Shown here in pieces: positions 1 to 7,621 of a stretch of 28,950 nucleotides of DNA. The first letter of the stretch is position 1. The number at the start of each line of letters is the position of its first letter. The stretch covers positions 1-28,950 of the forward strand of contig JASLAX010000109.1 in assembly GCA_030146875.1 (NCBI GenBank), written 5' to 3'. The DNA comes from Longimicrobiaceae bacterium. GTDB taxonomy: Bacteria > Gemmatimonadota > Gemmatimonadetes > Longimicrobiales > Longimicrobiaceae. The translations under genes were made by a program, and so were the position numbers. Below the pieces are notes generated by a model that ran no database searches, was not told where the DNA came from, and worked only from the letters and a program-made list of their open reading frames with translations.

Positions 1-2274
1 CGGGACCTCAACGGCGGACGCGGGGGGGTCCACCGTCGTCTGCCCGCGGCCGGGGTCCGCCCCCGGCGGCGGATACCGGCCCGCGGCCGCGGCGGCGGCC
101 TCGGCGCGGCGGCGCTCCTCCAGCTCGGGCCAGTCGATCCCCGAGGAGCGCAGGTCCGAGACGTACGAGGTGTCGACCTGCGCCCCGTCGCCCAGCTCCT
201 CGTCGTACCACCCGGCGGTGTCCATCGCCAGGCCGGGGTACAGGGCGTCGGGGTAGCAGGGCTCCATGGGCGGGCGGCCGCGCACGAAGTACTCGGTGTA
301 GGTGGGCCCCCGCGCGGGGCACCCCCCCTGCACCGCCAGCCCGGTGGCGCGGTCCACCTCCTCCTGCGTGACGCCGGAGGGCGGCGTCCACTCGCGCGGG
401 GTGGGGCGCGTGGCGTAGATGCGGCGCATGATGCGCCCCCACACCGGCGCCGCCATGGTGCCGCCCGAGGCGCCGCGCACGATGGTGGCGGGCCGGTCCA
501 TCCCCATCCACACCGCCCCCACCAGCTCCGGCGTGTAGCCCACGAACCAGACGTCGGTGGCGGAGTTGGTCGTCCCCGTCTTCCCCGCGGCGGCGCCGCG
601 GAAGCCGGCGGCGCGGGCCAGCGTGCCCGTGCCCCGGTCCACCACGTCGCGCATCAGCGAGGTCAGCACGAAGGCCACCCCCGCGTCCATCGCCGACTCG
701 GTGGGGGCGTCCGCCTCCCAGAGCACCGTGCCGTCGCGCGACTCCACGCGGCGGACCACGTGCGGGGTCACGCGCGTGCCGCCGTTGGCGAAGGCGGCGT
801 AGGCGCCCACCAGCTCGATGGGGCGCACCTCGGCGGAGCCCAGCGCCGTGGCCGGGTTGCCGGGGACGGGGGTGGTGATGCCGAGCGACCGCGCCTCGTC
901 GGCCACGGCCCCCATCCCCACCTCCTGCGCGATGCGCACCGTCACCGTGTTCTTGGAGCGGGTGAGCGCGTCGCGCACGGTGATGGGGCCGTCGAAGCGC
1001 CCGGTGTAGTTCCTGGGCTCCCACACCTGCCCGCGCGCCATGGTGATGCGCACCGGGGTGTCGTCGTAGCGGGCGGTGGGGGGGATCCCCCGCTCCAGCG
1101 CCGCGGCGTAGACGAAGGGCTTGAACGCCGAGCCGGGCTGGCGCAGGGCCTGCCAGGCGCGGTCGAACTTGGAGTCCGCGAAGTCGCGCCCGCCCACCAG
1201 CGCCCGCACCTCGCCGGTGGCGGCGTCCATGATCACGGCCATCCCCTGCAGGTAGGGGGTGTTGCCGTCCTCGGTGTCGCCCTTGGCCTCGGGATAGGTG
1301 GGGTGCGCGAAGCGGCCGAAGCGCCCCGACTCCACCGCGTCCAGCCCCGCCGCCAGCTCCTGCTCGGCGGCGGACTGGGCGGTCATGTCCAGCGTGGTGT
1401 GGATGCGCAGGCCGCCGGTGTAGGTGCGCTCGCCCATCCGCTCCTCCACCTCGCGCCGCACGCGCTCCACGAACCAGGGCGCCTTGCCCGTGCTCCCGCC
1501 GCGCGGGCGACGCGCCACCTTGAGCGGCGAGGCGATGGCGGCGGCGGCGGCGGCCGCGGGCACGTAGCCGGCCTTCCCCATCTCGGAGAGGACCAGGTCG
1601 CGTCGCTTGAGCGCGGCCTCGCGGTTCTCGCGGGGGTTGATGCGGGAGGGTGCCTTGGGCAGGCCGCCCAGCAGGCCGGCCTCGGCCAGCGTGAGCTGGC
1701 TGGCGGGCTTGCCGAAGTAGGCGCGGGCGGCGGCGTCCACGCCGTAGGCGCCCTCGCCCAGGTAGATGTGGTTGAGGTACAGCTCCAGGATCTTGCGCTT
1801 GTCGAAGTTGCGCTCGATCTGCCGCGCGATGCGCACCTCCAGCACCTTGCGCCGGATGGAGCGCTCGGTGTACGGCAGGCGCTCCGGGAACAGGTTGCGG
1901 GCGAGCTGCATGGTGATCGTGCTGCCGCCCTCGGCCACGCCGCCGGCCTTCACGTTGCTGATCAGCGCCCCCATGAAGCGCTTCCAGTCCACGCCGCCGT
2001 GCTCGTAGTAGCGCCGGTCCTCGACCGCCAGGAAGGCCTTGGGAAGGTACTCGGGAAGGGAGTCGAGCGGTACGACGCGGCGATTGACCGTGGAGAGGGT
2101 GGCGAACGGCTTGCCGTCCACGTCCAGCACCTCGGAGCCCTCGGCCTGGAACCGCTCCAGGTCGCTGACCGGGGCGCAGCCGCCCAGGCCGCAGGGGCCG
2201 AACCAGATCCAGGCGAACCCGCCCACCGCGAGGGCGAGGAAGGCCAGGAGGGTGAGCTTTATCCAGCGCTTCAT
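1..2274 (-). CDS. Class A penicillin-binding protein (PBP1A-type), partial at window edge
   Basis: Bifunctional peptidoglycan synthase of the cytoplasmic membrane: the GT51 domain polymerises lipid II and the transpeptidase domain cross-links stem peptides. The minus frame is open from the ATG at 2274 to base 1 (758 codons) without a stop, so the C-terminus is missing. An AGGAG lies a few bases before the ATG. One membrane segment spans about residues 8-26. GT51 motifs follow: EDRRYYEHGG (catalytic Glu about 86), GGSTITMQLARNLF (about 117-130) and RKILELYLNHIYLGEGAYG (about 160-178). The transpeptidase has SAFK (Ser about 381), SKN (about 439) and KTGTTN (about 564). Cys residues just after the membrane segment (about 27 and 33) and in the C-terminal tail (GGCP, EPCYP) could form disulphides. 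It is the second gene of a tandem pair, 37 bases after its paralogue, and probably co-transcribed with it. Confidence 0.95.
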   Translation of the reverse strand, partial: MKRWIKLTLLAFLALAVGGFAWIWFGPCGLGGCAPVSDLERFQAEGSEVLDVDGKPFATLSTVNRRVVPLDSLPEYLPKAFLAVEDRRYYEHGGVDWKRFMGALISNVKAGGVAEGGSTITMQLARNLFPERLPYTERSIRRKVLEVRIARQIERNFDKRKILELYLNHIYLGEGAYGVDAAARAYFGKPASQLTLAEAGLLGGLPKAPSRINPRENREAALKRRDLVLSEMGKAGYVPAAAAAAAIASPLKVARRPRGGSTGKAPWFVERVRREVEERMGERTYTGGLRIHTTLDMTAQSAAEQELAAGLDAVESGRFGRFAHPTYPEAKGDTEDGNTPYLQGMAVIMDAATGEVRALVGGRDFADSKFDRAWQALRQPGSAFKPFVYAAALERGIPPTARYDDTPVRITMARGQVWEPRNYTGRFDGPITVRDALTRSKNTVTVRIAQEVGMGAVADEARSLGITTPVPGNPATALGSAEVRPIELVGAYAAFANGGTRVTPHVVRRVESRDGTVLWEADAPTESAMDAGVAFVLTSLMRDVVDRGTGTLARAAGFRGAAAGKTGTTNSATDVWFVGYTPELVGAVWMGMDRPATIVRGASGGTMAAPVWGRIMRRIYATRPTPREWTPPSGVTQEEVDRATGLAVQGGCPARGPTYTEYFVRGRPPMEPCYPDALYPGLAMDTAGWYDEELGDGAQVDTSYVSDLRSSGIDWPELEERRRAEAAAAAAGRYPPPGADPGRGQTTVDPPASAVEVP

Positions 2275-2311
2275 CTTCGTCTCCTGAGGGTCCTTCCCCG
2301 CCGCCGGTCGG

Positions 2312-4567
2312 TCAGGGCCTGGGTCGCTCCCCCGGCTTCACGTAGTCCTCGGGGCGCGGCACCTTCGCCTGTCCGGGAAAGAGCGGCCGGCCGGGAAGGT
2401 GGGGGGTGGGGTCGACGAACCGGTCCGGAAGGACCTGCGGCGCGGCGCACGTGGGCTCCGGCGCGAAGCGCGCCGCGAAGAAGTCCGCCGCTCCGCCGCC
2501 CCAGGGGCAGTCCTCGGTGAGGACCCGGCCCCCGCTCACCCGCCGCGAGACCACCGACGCGGGGCGCGCCCAGGGCTCCGGCGGACGCCGACCGAGGTAC
2601 GCGGTACGCATAACGCGGGCCCACACCGGCACCGCCAGCGTTCCGCCGGTGCCGGTCGAGAGCACGGAGCGGGGGTTGTCGAAGCCGAGCCACACCCCCG
2701 CCAGCAGGTCGGGGGTGTACCCCACGAACCACACGTCGGTGGCGTCGTTGGTGGTCCCCGTCTTCCCCGCGGCGGGCACGTCGAACGACAGCGCGCCCAC
2801 GGCGGGGTCGCGCGCCGCGTATCCCGTGCCGCGGTCCACCACCTCGCGCAGCATGTCGGTGAGGATCCACGCCACCGCCGGGTCCACCGCCTGCCTGGGG
2901 GCGGACTCGGGCACCCAGAGCAGCGTCCCCTGGTGGTCCTCCACCCGCGTCACGTAGCGCGGGTCGGCCCGCCACCCGCCGTTGCCGAACGGGGCGTAGG
3001 CCGCGATGAGCTGGATGGGGTAGACCCCCGCCGAGCCGATGTAGACGGAGGGATAGCCGGGGATGCGCGTGCCGATCCCCGCCCGCTCGGCGAGCGAGCG
3101 CACCCCCGCGATCCCCACCTCCCTGCCCAGGCGGATGGCGACCATGTTGCGCGAGTTGCGCAGGGCCGCGCGCAGGGTCATGGGCCCGCCGTACTCGGAG
3201 TCGTAGTTCTTGGGCGCCCACACCGTCCCGTCGCTCATGGAGATGGTGACGGGGGCGTCCAGCACCGGGTACAGCGGCGAGCGGCCCTTCTCCAGCGCGG
3301 CGCCGTACACGAAGGGCTTGAAGGCGGAGCCCGCCTGGCGCAGCGCCTGGGTGGCGCGGTTGAACTGCGAGTGGCGGAAGTCGCGTCCGCCCACCAGGGC
3401 GCGGATCAGGCCCGTGCGCGGGTCCATGACCACCACCACGCCCTGCAGGTACGGCGTCTGGCGGATGGCCTGGCCCGGCGCGAGCGAGGCGGAGAACCGC
3501 TCGTAGGTCATGTGCGGGTACCCGCCGTAGGTGCCCCGCTCGATGCGGCGGATCTGGTCCTCCAGGGACTTCTCGGCCGTGGCCTGCAGCACGGGGTCGA
3601 TGCCGGTGTGGATGCGCAGGCCGCCGGTGTAGAGCAGCTCGCCGAAGCGCGCCTCCAGCTCCAGGCGCACGCGCTCCACGAAGTACGGGGCGCGGATGGC
3701 GCCGCTGGGCGGGGCCACCACCAGCGGGCGGCGCACGGCGGCCTCCTCCTGCGCGGCCGTGATCACCCCCTCCTCGCGCATGGCGCGCAGCACCCGGTTG
3801 CGGCGGCGCTCGGCGCGGTCGGCGTGCTCGCGGGGGTTGTAGGCCGAGGGGGCCTGGGCCAGCCCGGCCAGGGTGGCGGCCTCGGCGTAGTCGAGCTGCG
3901 ACGCCGGCTTGCCGAAGTAGGTGCGCGCGGCGGCCTCCACCCCGAACGCGCCGGCGCCCAGGTAGATGTGGTTCATGTACATCTCCAGGATGCGCTCCTT
4001 GCTGAAGGAGCGCTCCATCTGGAGCGCCAGCTTGATCTCGGCCGACTTGCGGCGCAGGCTCTTCTCGCTGGCGGGGAGCTGCTGCGGGAAGAGGTTGCGG
4101 GCGAGCTGCATGGTGATGGTGCTGCCGCCGGGGCCGCCCCATCCGCCCACGATGTTGTCGCGCACCGCGCCGATCATGCGCACGGGGTCCACGCCCTCGT
4201 GCTCGAAGAAGCGCGCGTCCTCGATGGCCACGAACGCCATGGGGACGTAGCGCGGGAGCGAGCGGATCTGGATGACGGTGCGCCGCTCGCGGTAGAACGA
4301 CCCCAGCAGCCCGCCGCGCGCGTCCAGCACCTGCGACGCCTGCTGCGGGGCGAAGGTGGCGATCTGGTCGGCGCTGGGGCAGGTGCCCGCGCACGCCCGC
4401 GTCCACCCGGCCACCACGCTGCCGGTGCCGCAGGAGAAGATCGCCAGCCCGGCGAAGGCGGCCAGCACGCGGCGGCCGCGGCGGTCGCGCCACGCCGCCG
4501 CGAGCCGCGGTCCCGCCCGCCGCAGGCCCCCGCGCCAGTCCACGTTCCTCCAGCTCTTGCCGCTCAC
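2312..4567 (-). CDS. Class A penicillin-binding protein (PBP1A-type), complete
   Basis: A 751-residue bifunctional peptidoglycan synthase, paralogous to the gene just downstream. The start is GTG at 4567, chosen because AGAGG sits about 8 bases before it; the nearby ATG at 4575 is in another frame and stops after three codons. The membrane segment is about residues 34-55. GT51 motifs are AIEDARFFEHEG (catalytic Glu about 116), GGSTITMQLARNLF and ERILEMYMNHIYLGAGAFG. Transpeptidase motifs are SAFK (Ser about 414), SRN (about 472) and KTGTTN (Lys about 602). The length is normal for the family. As in the neighbour, paired Cys residues follow the membrane helix (RACAGTCP), with more in the tail (EDCPWGGG, PTCAAP). 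The family assignment is very secure. Which paralogue is the housekeeping enzyme cannot be told from sequence. Confidence 0.96.
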   Translation of the reverse strand: MSGKSWRNVDWRGGLRRAGPRLAAAWRDRRGRRVLAAFAGLAIFSCGTGSVVAGWTRACAGTCPSADQIATFAPQQASQVLDARGGLLGSFYRERRTVIQIRSLPRYVPMAFVAIEDARFFEHEGVDPVRMIGAVRDNIVGGWGGPGGSTITMQLARNLFPQQLPASEKSLRRKSAEIKLALQMERSFSKERILEMYMNHIYLGAGAFGVEAAARTYFGKPASQLDYAEAATLAGLAQAPSAYNPREHADRAERRRNRVLRAMREEGVITAAQEEAAVRRPLVVAPPSGAIRAPYFVERVRLELEARFGELLYTGGLRIHTGIDPVLQATAEKSLEDQIRRIERGTYGGYPHMTYERFSASLAPGQAIRQTPYLQGVVVVMDPRTGLIRALVGGRDFRHSQFNRATQALRQAGSAFKPFVYGAALEKGRSPLYPVLDAPVTISMSDGTVWAPKNYDSEYGGPMTLRAALRNSRNMVAIRLGREVGIAGVRSLAERAGIGTRIPGYPSVYIGSAGVYPIQLIAAYAPFGNGGWRADPRYVTRVEDHQGTLLWVPESAPRQAVDPAVAWILTDMLREVVDRGTGYAARDPAVGALSFDVPAAGKTGTTNDATDVWFVGYTPDLLAGVWLGFDNPRSVLSTGTGGTLAVPVWARVMRTAYLGRRPPEPWARPASVVSRRVSGGRVLTEDCPWGGGAADFFAARFAPEPTCAAPQVLPDRFVDPTPHLPGRPLFPGQAKVPRPEDYVKPGERPRP

Positions 4568-4612
4568 GCGTCCATCCTCTCGGGTTCCGGTCCCCCTCGT
4601 GCCGACCCATCA

Positions 4613-4641
4613 AAATACAGGCGGCGGGGCGGTCGTGCCAC
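4613..4641 (-). promoter_or_regulatory. Candidate promoter for the tandem PBP operon
   Basis: An AT-rich patch interrupts very GC-rich DNA about 45 bases before the PBP start. On the minus strand it reads GTGGCA (4636-4641), a 17-base spacer, then GTATTT (4613-4618). The hexamers match the sigma-70 consensus only partly, so this is a weak call based mainly on position and base composition. Confidence 0.3.
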
Positions 4642-4692
4642 GCCGCGGGTGCCAAGCGCATGCCGGAACACGGTTTGCGTCATGCGGTGGGA

Positions 4693-4713
4693 CCCGCCGC
4701 CCACGGCGGCGGG
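4693..4713 (+). promoter_or_regulatory. Perfect 9-bp hairpin in the leader of the small-protein gene
   Basis: CCCGCCGCC (4693-4701) and GGCGGCGGG (4705-4713) pair perfectly around the loop CAC, ending 12 bases before the AGGAGG ribosome-binding site. It could stabilise the mRNA or act in leader control. It has no T-run, so attenuation is not obvious. Confidence 0.4.
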
Positions 4714-4725
4714 CAACCCGACACC

Positions 4726-4731
4726 AGGAGG
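4726..4731 (+). promoter_or_regulatory. Strong Shine-Dalgarno AGGAGG
   Basis: A consensus AGGAGG lies four bases before the ATG at 4736 and is what identifies the following short frame as a real gene among many GC-rich shadow frames. Confidence 0.75.
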
Positions 4732-4735
4732 CCAC

Positions 4736-5068
4736 ATGGACCGCGACGCCAACGACTCGCCCCTGAGCCGGCCGCGCCGGGACGACGCCACCATCGGGGG
4801 CGGCGACGCCCGCCGCATGCAGGCGACCGAGGGGAACGGGACGGACGAGCAGGCGGTGCGCGAGGCGCGGGACGCCATGCCCGCCGTGCACCGCGAGACC
4901 CACCGCGACGGCGGGACGGGCGGCTCCGACGCCCTGGAGGGCGCCGGCAGCAACCAGCAGGAGGTGCGCCGCGAGCTGGAGCGGAGCCGCGAGTCGAGCT
5001 CCGGCAAGGAGCCCTCGCCCGACCTGGGCTCCGGCGGGATGGGCGCGGGCGGAACGCGCGGCGCGTAG
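4736..5068 (+). CDS. Small, highly charged hypothetical protein (110 aa)
   Basis: I do not recognise this protein. It has 110 residues, rich in Gly, Asp, Glu, Arg and Ser, with no hydrophobic stretch, no signal peptide and no Cys, so it is predicted to be soluble and largely disordered. A possible amphipathic helix lies around residues 74-87 (NQQEVRRELERSRES). Reality is supported by the consensus AGGAGG, a leader hairpin upstream and a very strong terminator 18 bases after the stop; together these form a one-gene transcription unit. It diverges from the PBP operon, and the two share a 168-base intergenic region. The composition resembles small hydrophilic stress-associated proteins, but no motif proves that. 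Confidence 0.7.
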   Translation: MDRDANDSPLSRPRRDDATIGGGDARRMQATEGNGTDEQAVREARDAMPAVHRETHRDGGTGGSDALEGAGSNQQEVRRELERSRESSSGKEPSPDLGSGGMGAGGTRGA

Positions 5069-5086
5069 GACCGCCGCCGTCCGGCA

Positions 5087-5127
5087 CGAGGGAGGGCGGG
5101 TCCCCGGCGGGGGCCCGCCCTCCCTCG
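5087..5127 (+). terminator. Strong GC-rich terminator hairpin
   Basis: CGAGGGAGGGCGGG (5087-5100) pairs perfectly over 14 bases with CCCGCCCTCCCTCG (5114-5127). The 13-base loop can itself pair CCCC with GGGG. TTCTCCTC follows on the plus strand. It closes the small-protein transcription unit. Confidence 0.85.
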
Positions 5128-5202
5128 TTCTCCTCGGATTCTCTCCCGCCGACGCCCTTCTCCGCTCGGCTCCGGCAGCGGACTTCGCGCGCGGCAGGCG
5201 GC

Positions 5203-5266
5203 GAAAAGCAGGGACGCTGAGCTTGAAGAGCGAGAGTCCGTGAACTCCGTGAGCTCTCTTCCTGCA
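5203..5266. repeat. Degenerate copy of a dispersed 'gacgc.gagctt' repeat
   Basis: The stretch starting GGACGCTGAGCTTGAAGAG and continuing through 'tccgtgaactccgtgagctc' resembles the element at 19929-20053, which has GGACGCGGAGCTTTAAAGAG and 'gaactccgtgaattcc'. Partial self-complementarity (GAAGAG/CTCTTC) is kept. It lies in the 214-base gap between the terminator at 5127 and the end of the DUF4112 gene, where I see no coding sequence. Confidence 0.5.
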
Positions 5267-5341
5267 GTCGTCGCCGGCAGCAGGAGACGTCCGCCGGCGG
5301 GGGGAGCGCGTCGGCCGCGGTCCTGCGCGTCCTCCGCTCCC

Positions 5342-5854
5342 TCAGAAGGCGCCGCGCAGCAGGTCCATGAGCTGGCGGGCGACCCAGAAGGCGACGAAGA
5401 CCATCCCGCCGAGGAGGACCAGGACGACGATGGCGACGCCCGCCAGGCGCAGGGTGCTGCCGCGCCGCTCCACGCCCGGACGCTCCATCTCGGCCCGCAG
5501 CAGCGTCACGTTGCGGCGGTTGGCCTTGAAGGCGAAGTCGAAGAGGTCGCCCAGCACGGGGACGGCGCCGGCGGCCGAGTCGATCGCCAGGTTGCCCAGC
5601 ATGCGGAGCAGGACGGGGCGCGAGACGCCCATCCGCGCCGCCTGGATCACGATGGTGGCCGACATCAGCGCCCCCGCCGCGTCGCCCACGCCGGGGATGA
5701 GCCCCAGCAGCCCGTCCAGCCCCACGCGGTACTTCGTCCCCGGGATGCCCACCAGGTCGTCCAGCACCCGGGCCAGCGCGTCCGCCGGCCCGGTGTCGCG
5801 GGCCGGGTCGACGGGTGCCGGGGCCCTGGCGGGAGCGTTCGTTGGGTGACGCAC
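5342..5854 (-). CDS. DUF4112 domain membrane protein
   Basis: A 170-residue protein of the DUF4112 family, of unknown function. Family hallmarks run in order: IPGTKYRVGLDGLLGLIPG (about 37-55), GDAAGALMSATIVIQAA, RMLGNLAIDSAAGAVPVLGDLFDFAFKANRRN (about 84-115) and a C-terminal membrane helix (about 136-158). The start is GTG at 5854, chosen because GGAGAAAGG lies about 7 bases upstream and the N-terminal Pro/Ala-rich tail (residues 3-18) fits; the same frame stays open far upstream, but that part is a GC artefact inside the next gene's antisense frame. It lies 170 bases after the metallophosphoesterase gene on the same strand, with a small hairpin between, so co-transcription is uncertain. 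Confidence 0.88.
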   Translation of the reverse strand: MRHPTNAPARAPAPVDPARDTGPADALARVLDDLVGIPGTKYRVGLDGLLGLIPGVGDAAGALMSATIVIQAARMGVSRPVLLRMLGNLAIDSAAGAVPVLGDLFDFAFKANRRNVTLLRAEMERPGVERRGSTLRLAGVAIVVLVLLGGMVFVAFWVARQLMDLLRGAF

Positions 5855-5995
5855 TGCGGGACCTTTCTCCCATGCCGGCGGCTGGCGCGGCCCGCCGATG
5901 AGCCGGCGGTCCCCGCGGATCCGAATGCACCGAGCGTGCCGGGGCCCGCGGCCGTCCCGACCTCCCCGCCGTCCGTTCCACCCCTCACACGCCCC

Positions 5996-6011
5996 CCCGC
6001 CGAAGGGCGGG
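5996..6011 (-). terminator. Small hairpin after the metallophosphoesterase gene
   Basis: CCCGCC (5996-6001), loop GAAG, GGCGGG (6006-6011), just beyond the stop of the minus-strand gene ending at 6025. The stem is only 6 bp and no T-run follows, so termination is tentative. The rest of 5855-6024 shows nothing else clear. Confidence 0.35.
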
Positions 6012-6024
6012 TGTCCGCCGCGCC

Positions 6025-6816
6025 TCAGCAGAAGAGCGGGTGGAAGCCCTCGGAGGGCTCCGCCTCGGCCACCAGCTTCAGGATCCCGCCGCCGCCGTCG
6101 CCGTGGCGCGGGGGGCGCAGCCAGTTCTGCACGTAGCGCACGCCGTCGATGGTGCGGTCCTCGGCGATGTGCGAGTGGCCGAAGACGTGAACGCGGGAGC
6201 CGGCCAGGCGGAGCTGCTCGTCCAGACGCGCGGCGCCGGCGACCAGCGGCAGCCCCTTGAAGCCCAGGAAGCGGAGCGGGGGGATCAGGTCGCGGCGGGG
6301 AAGGAAGTGCGAGAAGGTGACGACTGGGCCGTCGTAGCGCCGCAGGTGGCGGTCGTTGAGGGCCAGGAAGTAGTCGGCGGGGCGCTCCACCCCGGCGGGC
6401 CAGCGGCAGAAGTAGAAGTCGGACCACGCCTCGAGCTGGTCGTCGGGCGCCTGGCCGCCGGCGTCGAACTCGCGCTCGTACCAGGCGAAGAGGGGGACCA
6501 CCCAGGTGGAGCCGGCCCGCGCGGGCCGGGTGCGCACGCCCAGGGTGTCGCAGAGCTCCAGCAGGGCGTGGAACTTCTCCACCGAGTCGCCCGGGTCGTT
6601 GCGCACCCAGAGCTCGTGGTTGCCGGGGACGAACCACACCTCGCGGAAGCGGTCGCGCAGGAAGCCCAGCACCTCGCCCACCACCCCGGGCGCGTCGGCG
6701 ATGTCGCCGGCCACGATCAGCGCGTCGCCGCGGTGGTCGCGGGGGGAGAGGACGTCCAGCCGCGCGCGGTTGCCGCGCACGTCGGCGTGCAGGTCGGAGA
6801 CGGCCCAGATCCGCAC
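6025..6816 (-). CDS. Calcineurin-like metallophosphoesterase
   Basis: A 263-residue soluble phosphoesterase with a two-metal centre. All family motifs are visible: SDLH (Asp8, His10), GDI (Asp38), GNHE (Asn66, His67), SHF (His170) and GHSH (His214, His216). The substrate cannot be read from sequence; relatives act on phosphomonoesters, phosphodiesters or nucleotides. The start is GTG at 6816, only four bases after the stop of the S51 peptidase gene, with GAGG inside that gene's end as ribosome-binding site, so the two are very likely translated from one message. No signal peptide is present. Confidence 0.92.
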   Translation of the reverse strand: MRIWAVSDLHADVRGNRARLDVLSPRDHRGDALIVAGDIADAPGVVGEVLGFLRDRFREVWFVPGNHELWVRNDPGDSVEKFHALLELCDTLGVRTRPARAGSTWVVPLFAWYEREFDAGGQAPDDQLEAWSDFYFCRWPAGVERPADYFLALNDRHLRRYDGPVVTFSHFLPRRDLIPPLRFLGFKGLPLVAGAARLDEQLRLAGSRVHVFGHSHIAEDRTIDGVRYVQNWLRPPRHGDGGGGILKLVAEAEPSEGFHPLFC

Positions 6817-6820
6817 GCGC

Positions 6821-7600
6821 TCAGGCCTCGCTGGCGGCGGGCAGGACCAGCGAGCAGGTGACGCCCCCGTCGCGCGCCTCCATCTCGTAGAGGGGGTGGC
6901 GCACCGCCTCCACCGTGCGGTCGGGGTGCAGGACCAGCCCGCCGCCGCGGGGGATCCCCACGCCCCGCGCGCCCTCTCCCCGGCCGGCCAGCACGCGGCG
7001 CAGGTCCTCCCAGTCGGTGGCCTCGGCGTGGGCGTCGACCACGAACGGCACCAGGCCGAAGGTGTCGAAGACCTGCCCGGGATCCACCCGCCCCTCCCTC
7101 CACCCCGTCAGGCCGAGCTGCATGGCCCCGGCGGAGACGCCCACCAGCACCCCCCCCTCGTAGTAGCGCCGCTCCACCGCCTCGCGCAGCCCCGTCTCGG
7201 CGAACGCGCGCCACCCCCGGTCGGGGTCGCCGCCGGCCAGCAGCACGATGTCGGCGGAGGCCAGGAACCCCATCTCCTGCGGGGTGGGGACGGAGGGGAT
7301 CATGCGGCAGCGGCGCGGCGGGATGCCGATGCCGTCCATGGCGCCCAGGAAGATCTCGTAGAAGGCGGGCTCGTCGCCGTTGGAGGCGCCCACGTACGCG
7401 GCGCGCGGCGGCTCGGGCCCCAGGTGCTCGCGCAGCCGGTCCAGGAAGAGCTGCCCCTCCTCGCGCCAGAAGAGGAGCTGCGAGTCCGCGAACAGGTAGA
7501 GCGGGTGGACGGCCGCGGCCTCCGCCTCGCCCGCCACGCCGTCCGGGTCCTCCCCCGCGGAGGAGAAGATCCGCAGCTCGCCCGCGTACAGTCGGTCCAT
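6821..7600 (-). CDS. Peptidase S51 / cyanophycinase-like (type 1 glutamine amidotransferase-like) protein
   Basis: A 259-residue protein of the S51 (peptidase E/cyanophycinase) type. Visible motifs are AAYVGASNGD (about 67-76), the strand and loop DIVLLAGGDPDRGW (about 117-130) and the nucleophile elbow GVSAGAM with Ser about 156. A likely acid/His region is VVDAHAEATDW (about 187-197). These fit a Ser-based exopeptidase or a cyanophycin/aspartyl-peptide hydrolase, but no cyanophycin synthetase is in the window, so the substrate is unknown. ATG at 7600 follows a purine-rich GGAAGGGCGGCGGA. It sits 21 bases after the SGNH gene and 4 bases before the phosphoesterase, in the middle of an apparent three-gene operon. 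Confidence 0.85.
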   Translation of the reverse strand: MDRLYAGELRIFSSAGEDPDGVAGEAEAAAVHPLYLFADSQLLFWREEGQLFLDRLREHLGPEPPRAAYVGASNGDEPAFYEIFLGAMDGIGIPPRRCRMIPSVPTPQEMGFLASADIVLLAGGDPDRGWRAFAETGLREAVERRYYEGGVLVGVSAGAMQLGLTGWREGRVDPGQVFDTFGLVPFVVDAHAEATDWEDLRRVLAGRGEGARGVGIPRGGGLVLHPDRTVEAVRHPLYEMEARDGGVTCSLVLPAASEA

Positions 7601-7621
7601 TCCGCCGCCCTTCCGCCGGGT

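Noticed and set aside
4636..4660. Sigma-54 promoter suggested by TGGCAC on the minus strand near the PBP operon
   Set aside because: The -12 TTGC element at the required spacing is missing.
5855..6637. Upstream extension of the DUF4112 frame
   Set aside because: It is low-complexity and overlaps the metallophosphoesterase gene; the GTG at 5854 with GGAGAAAGG is a much better start.
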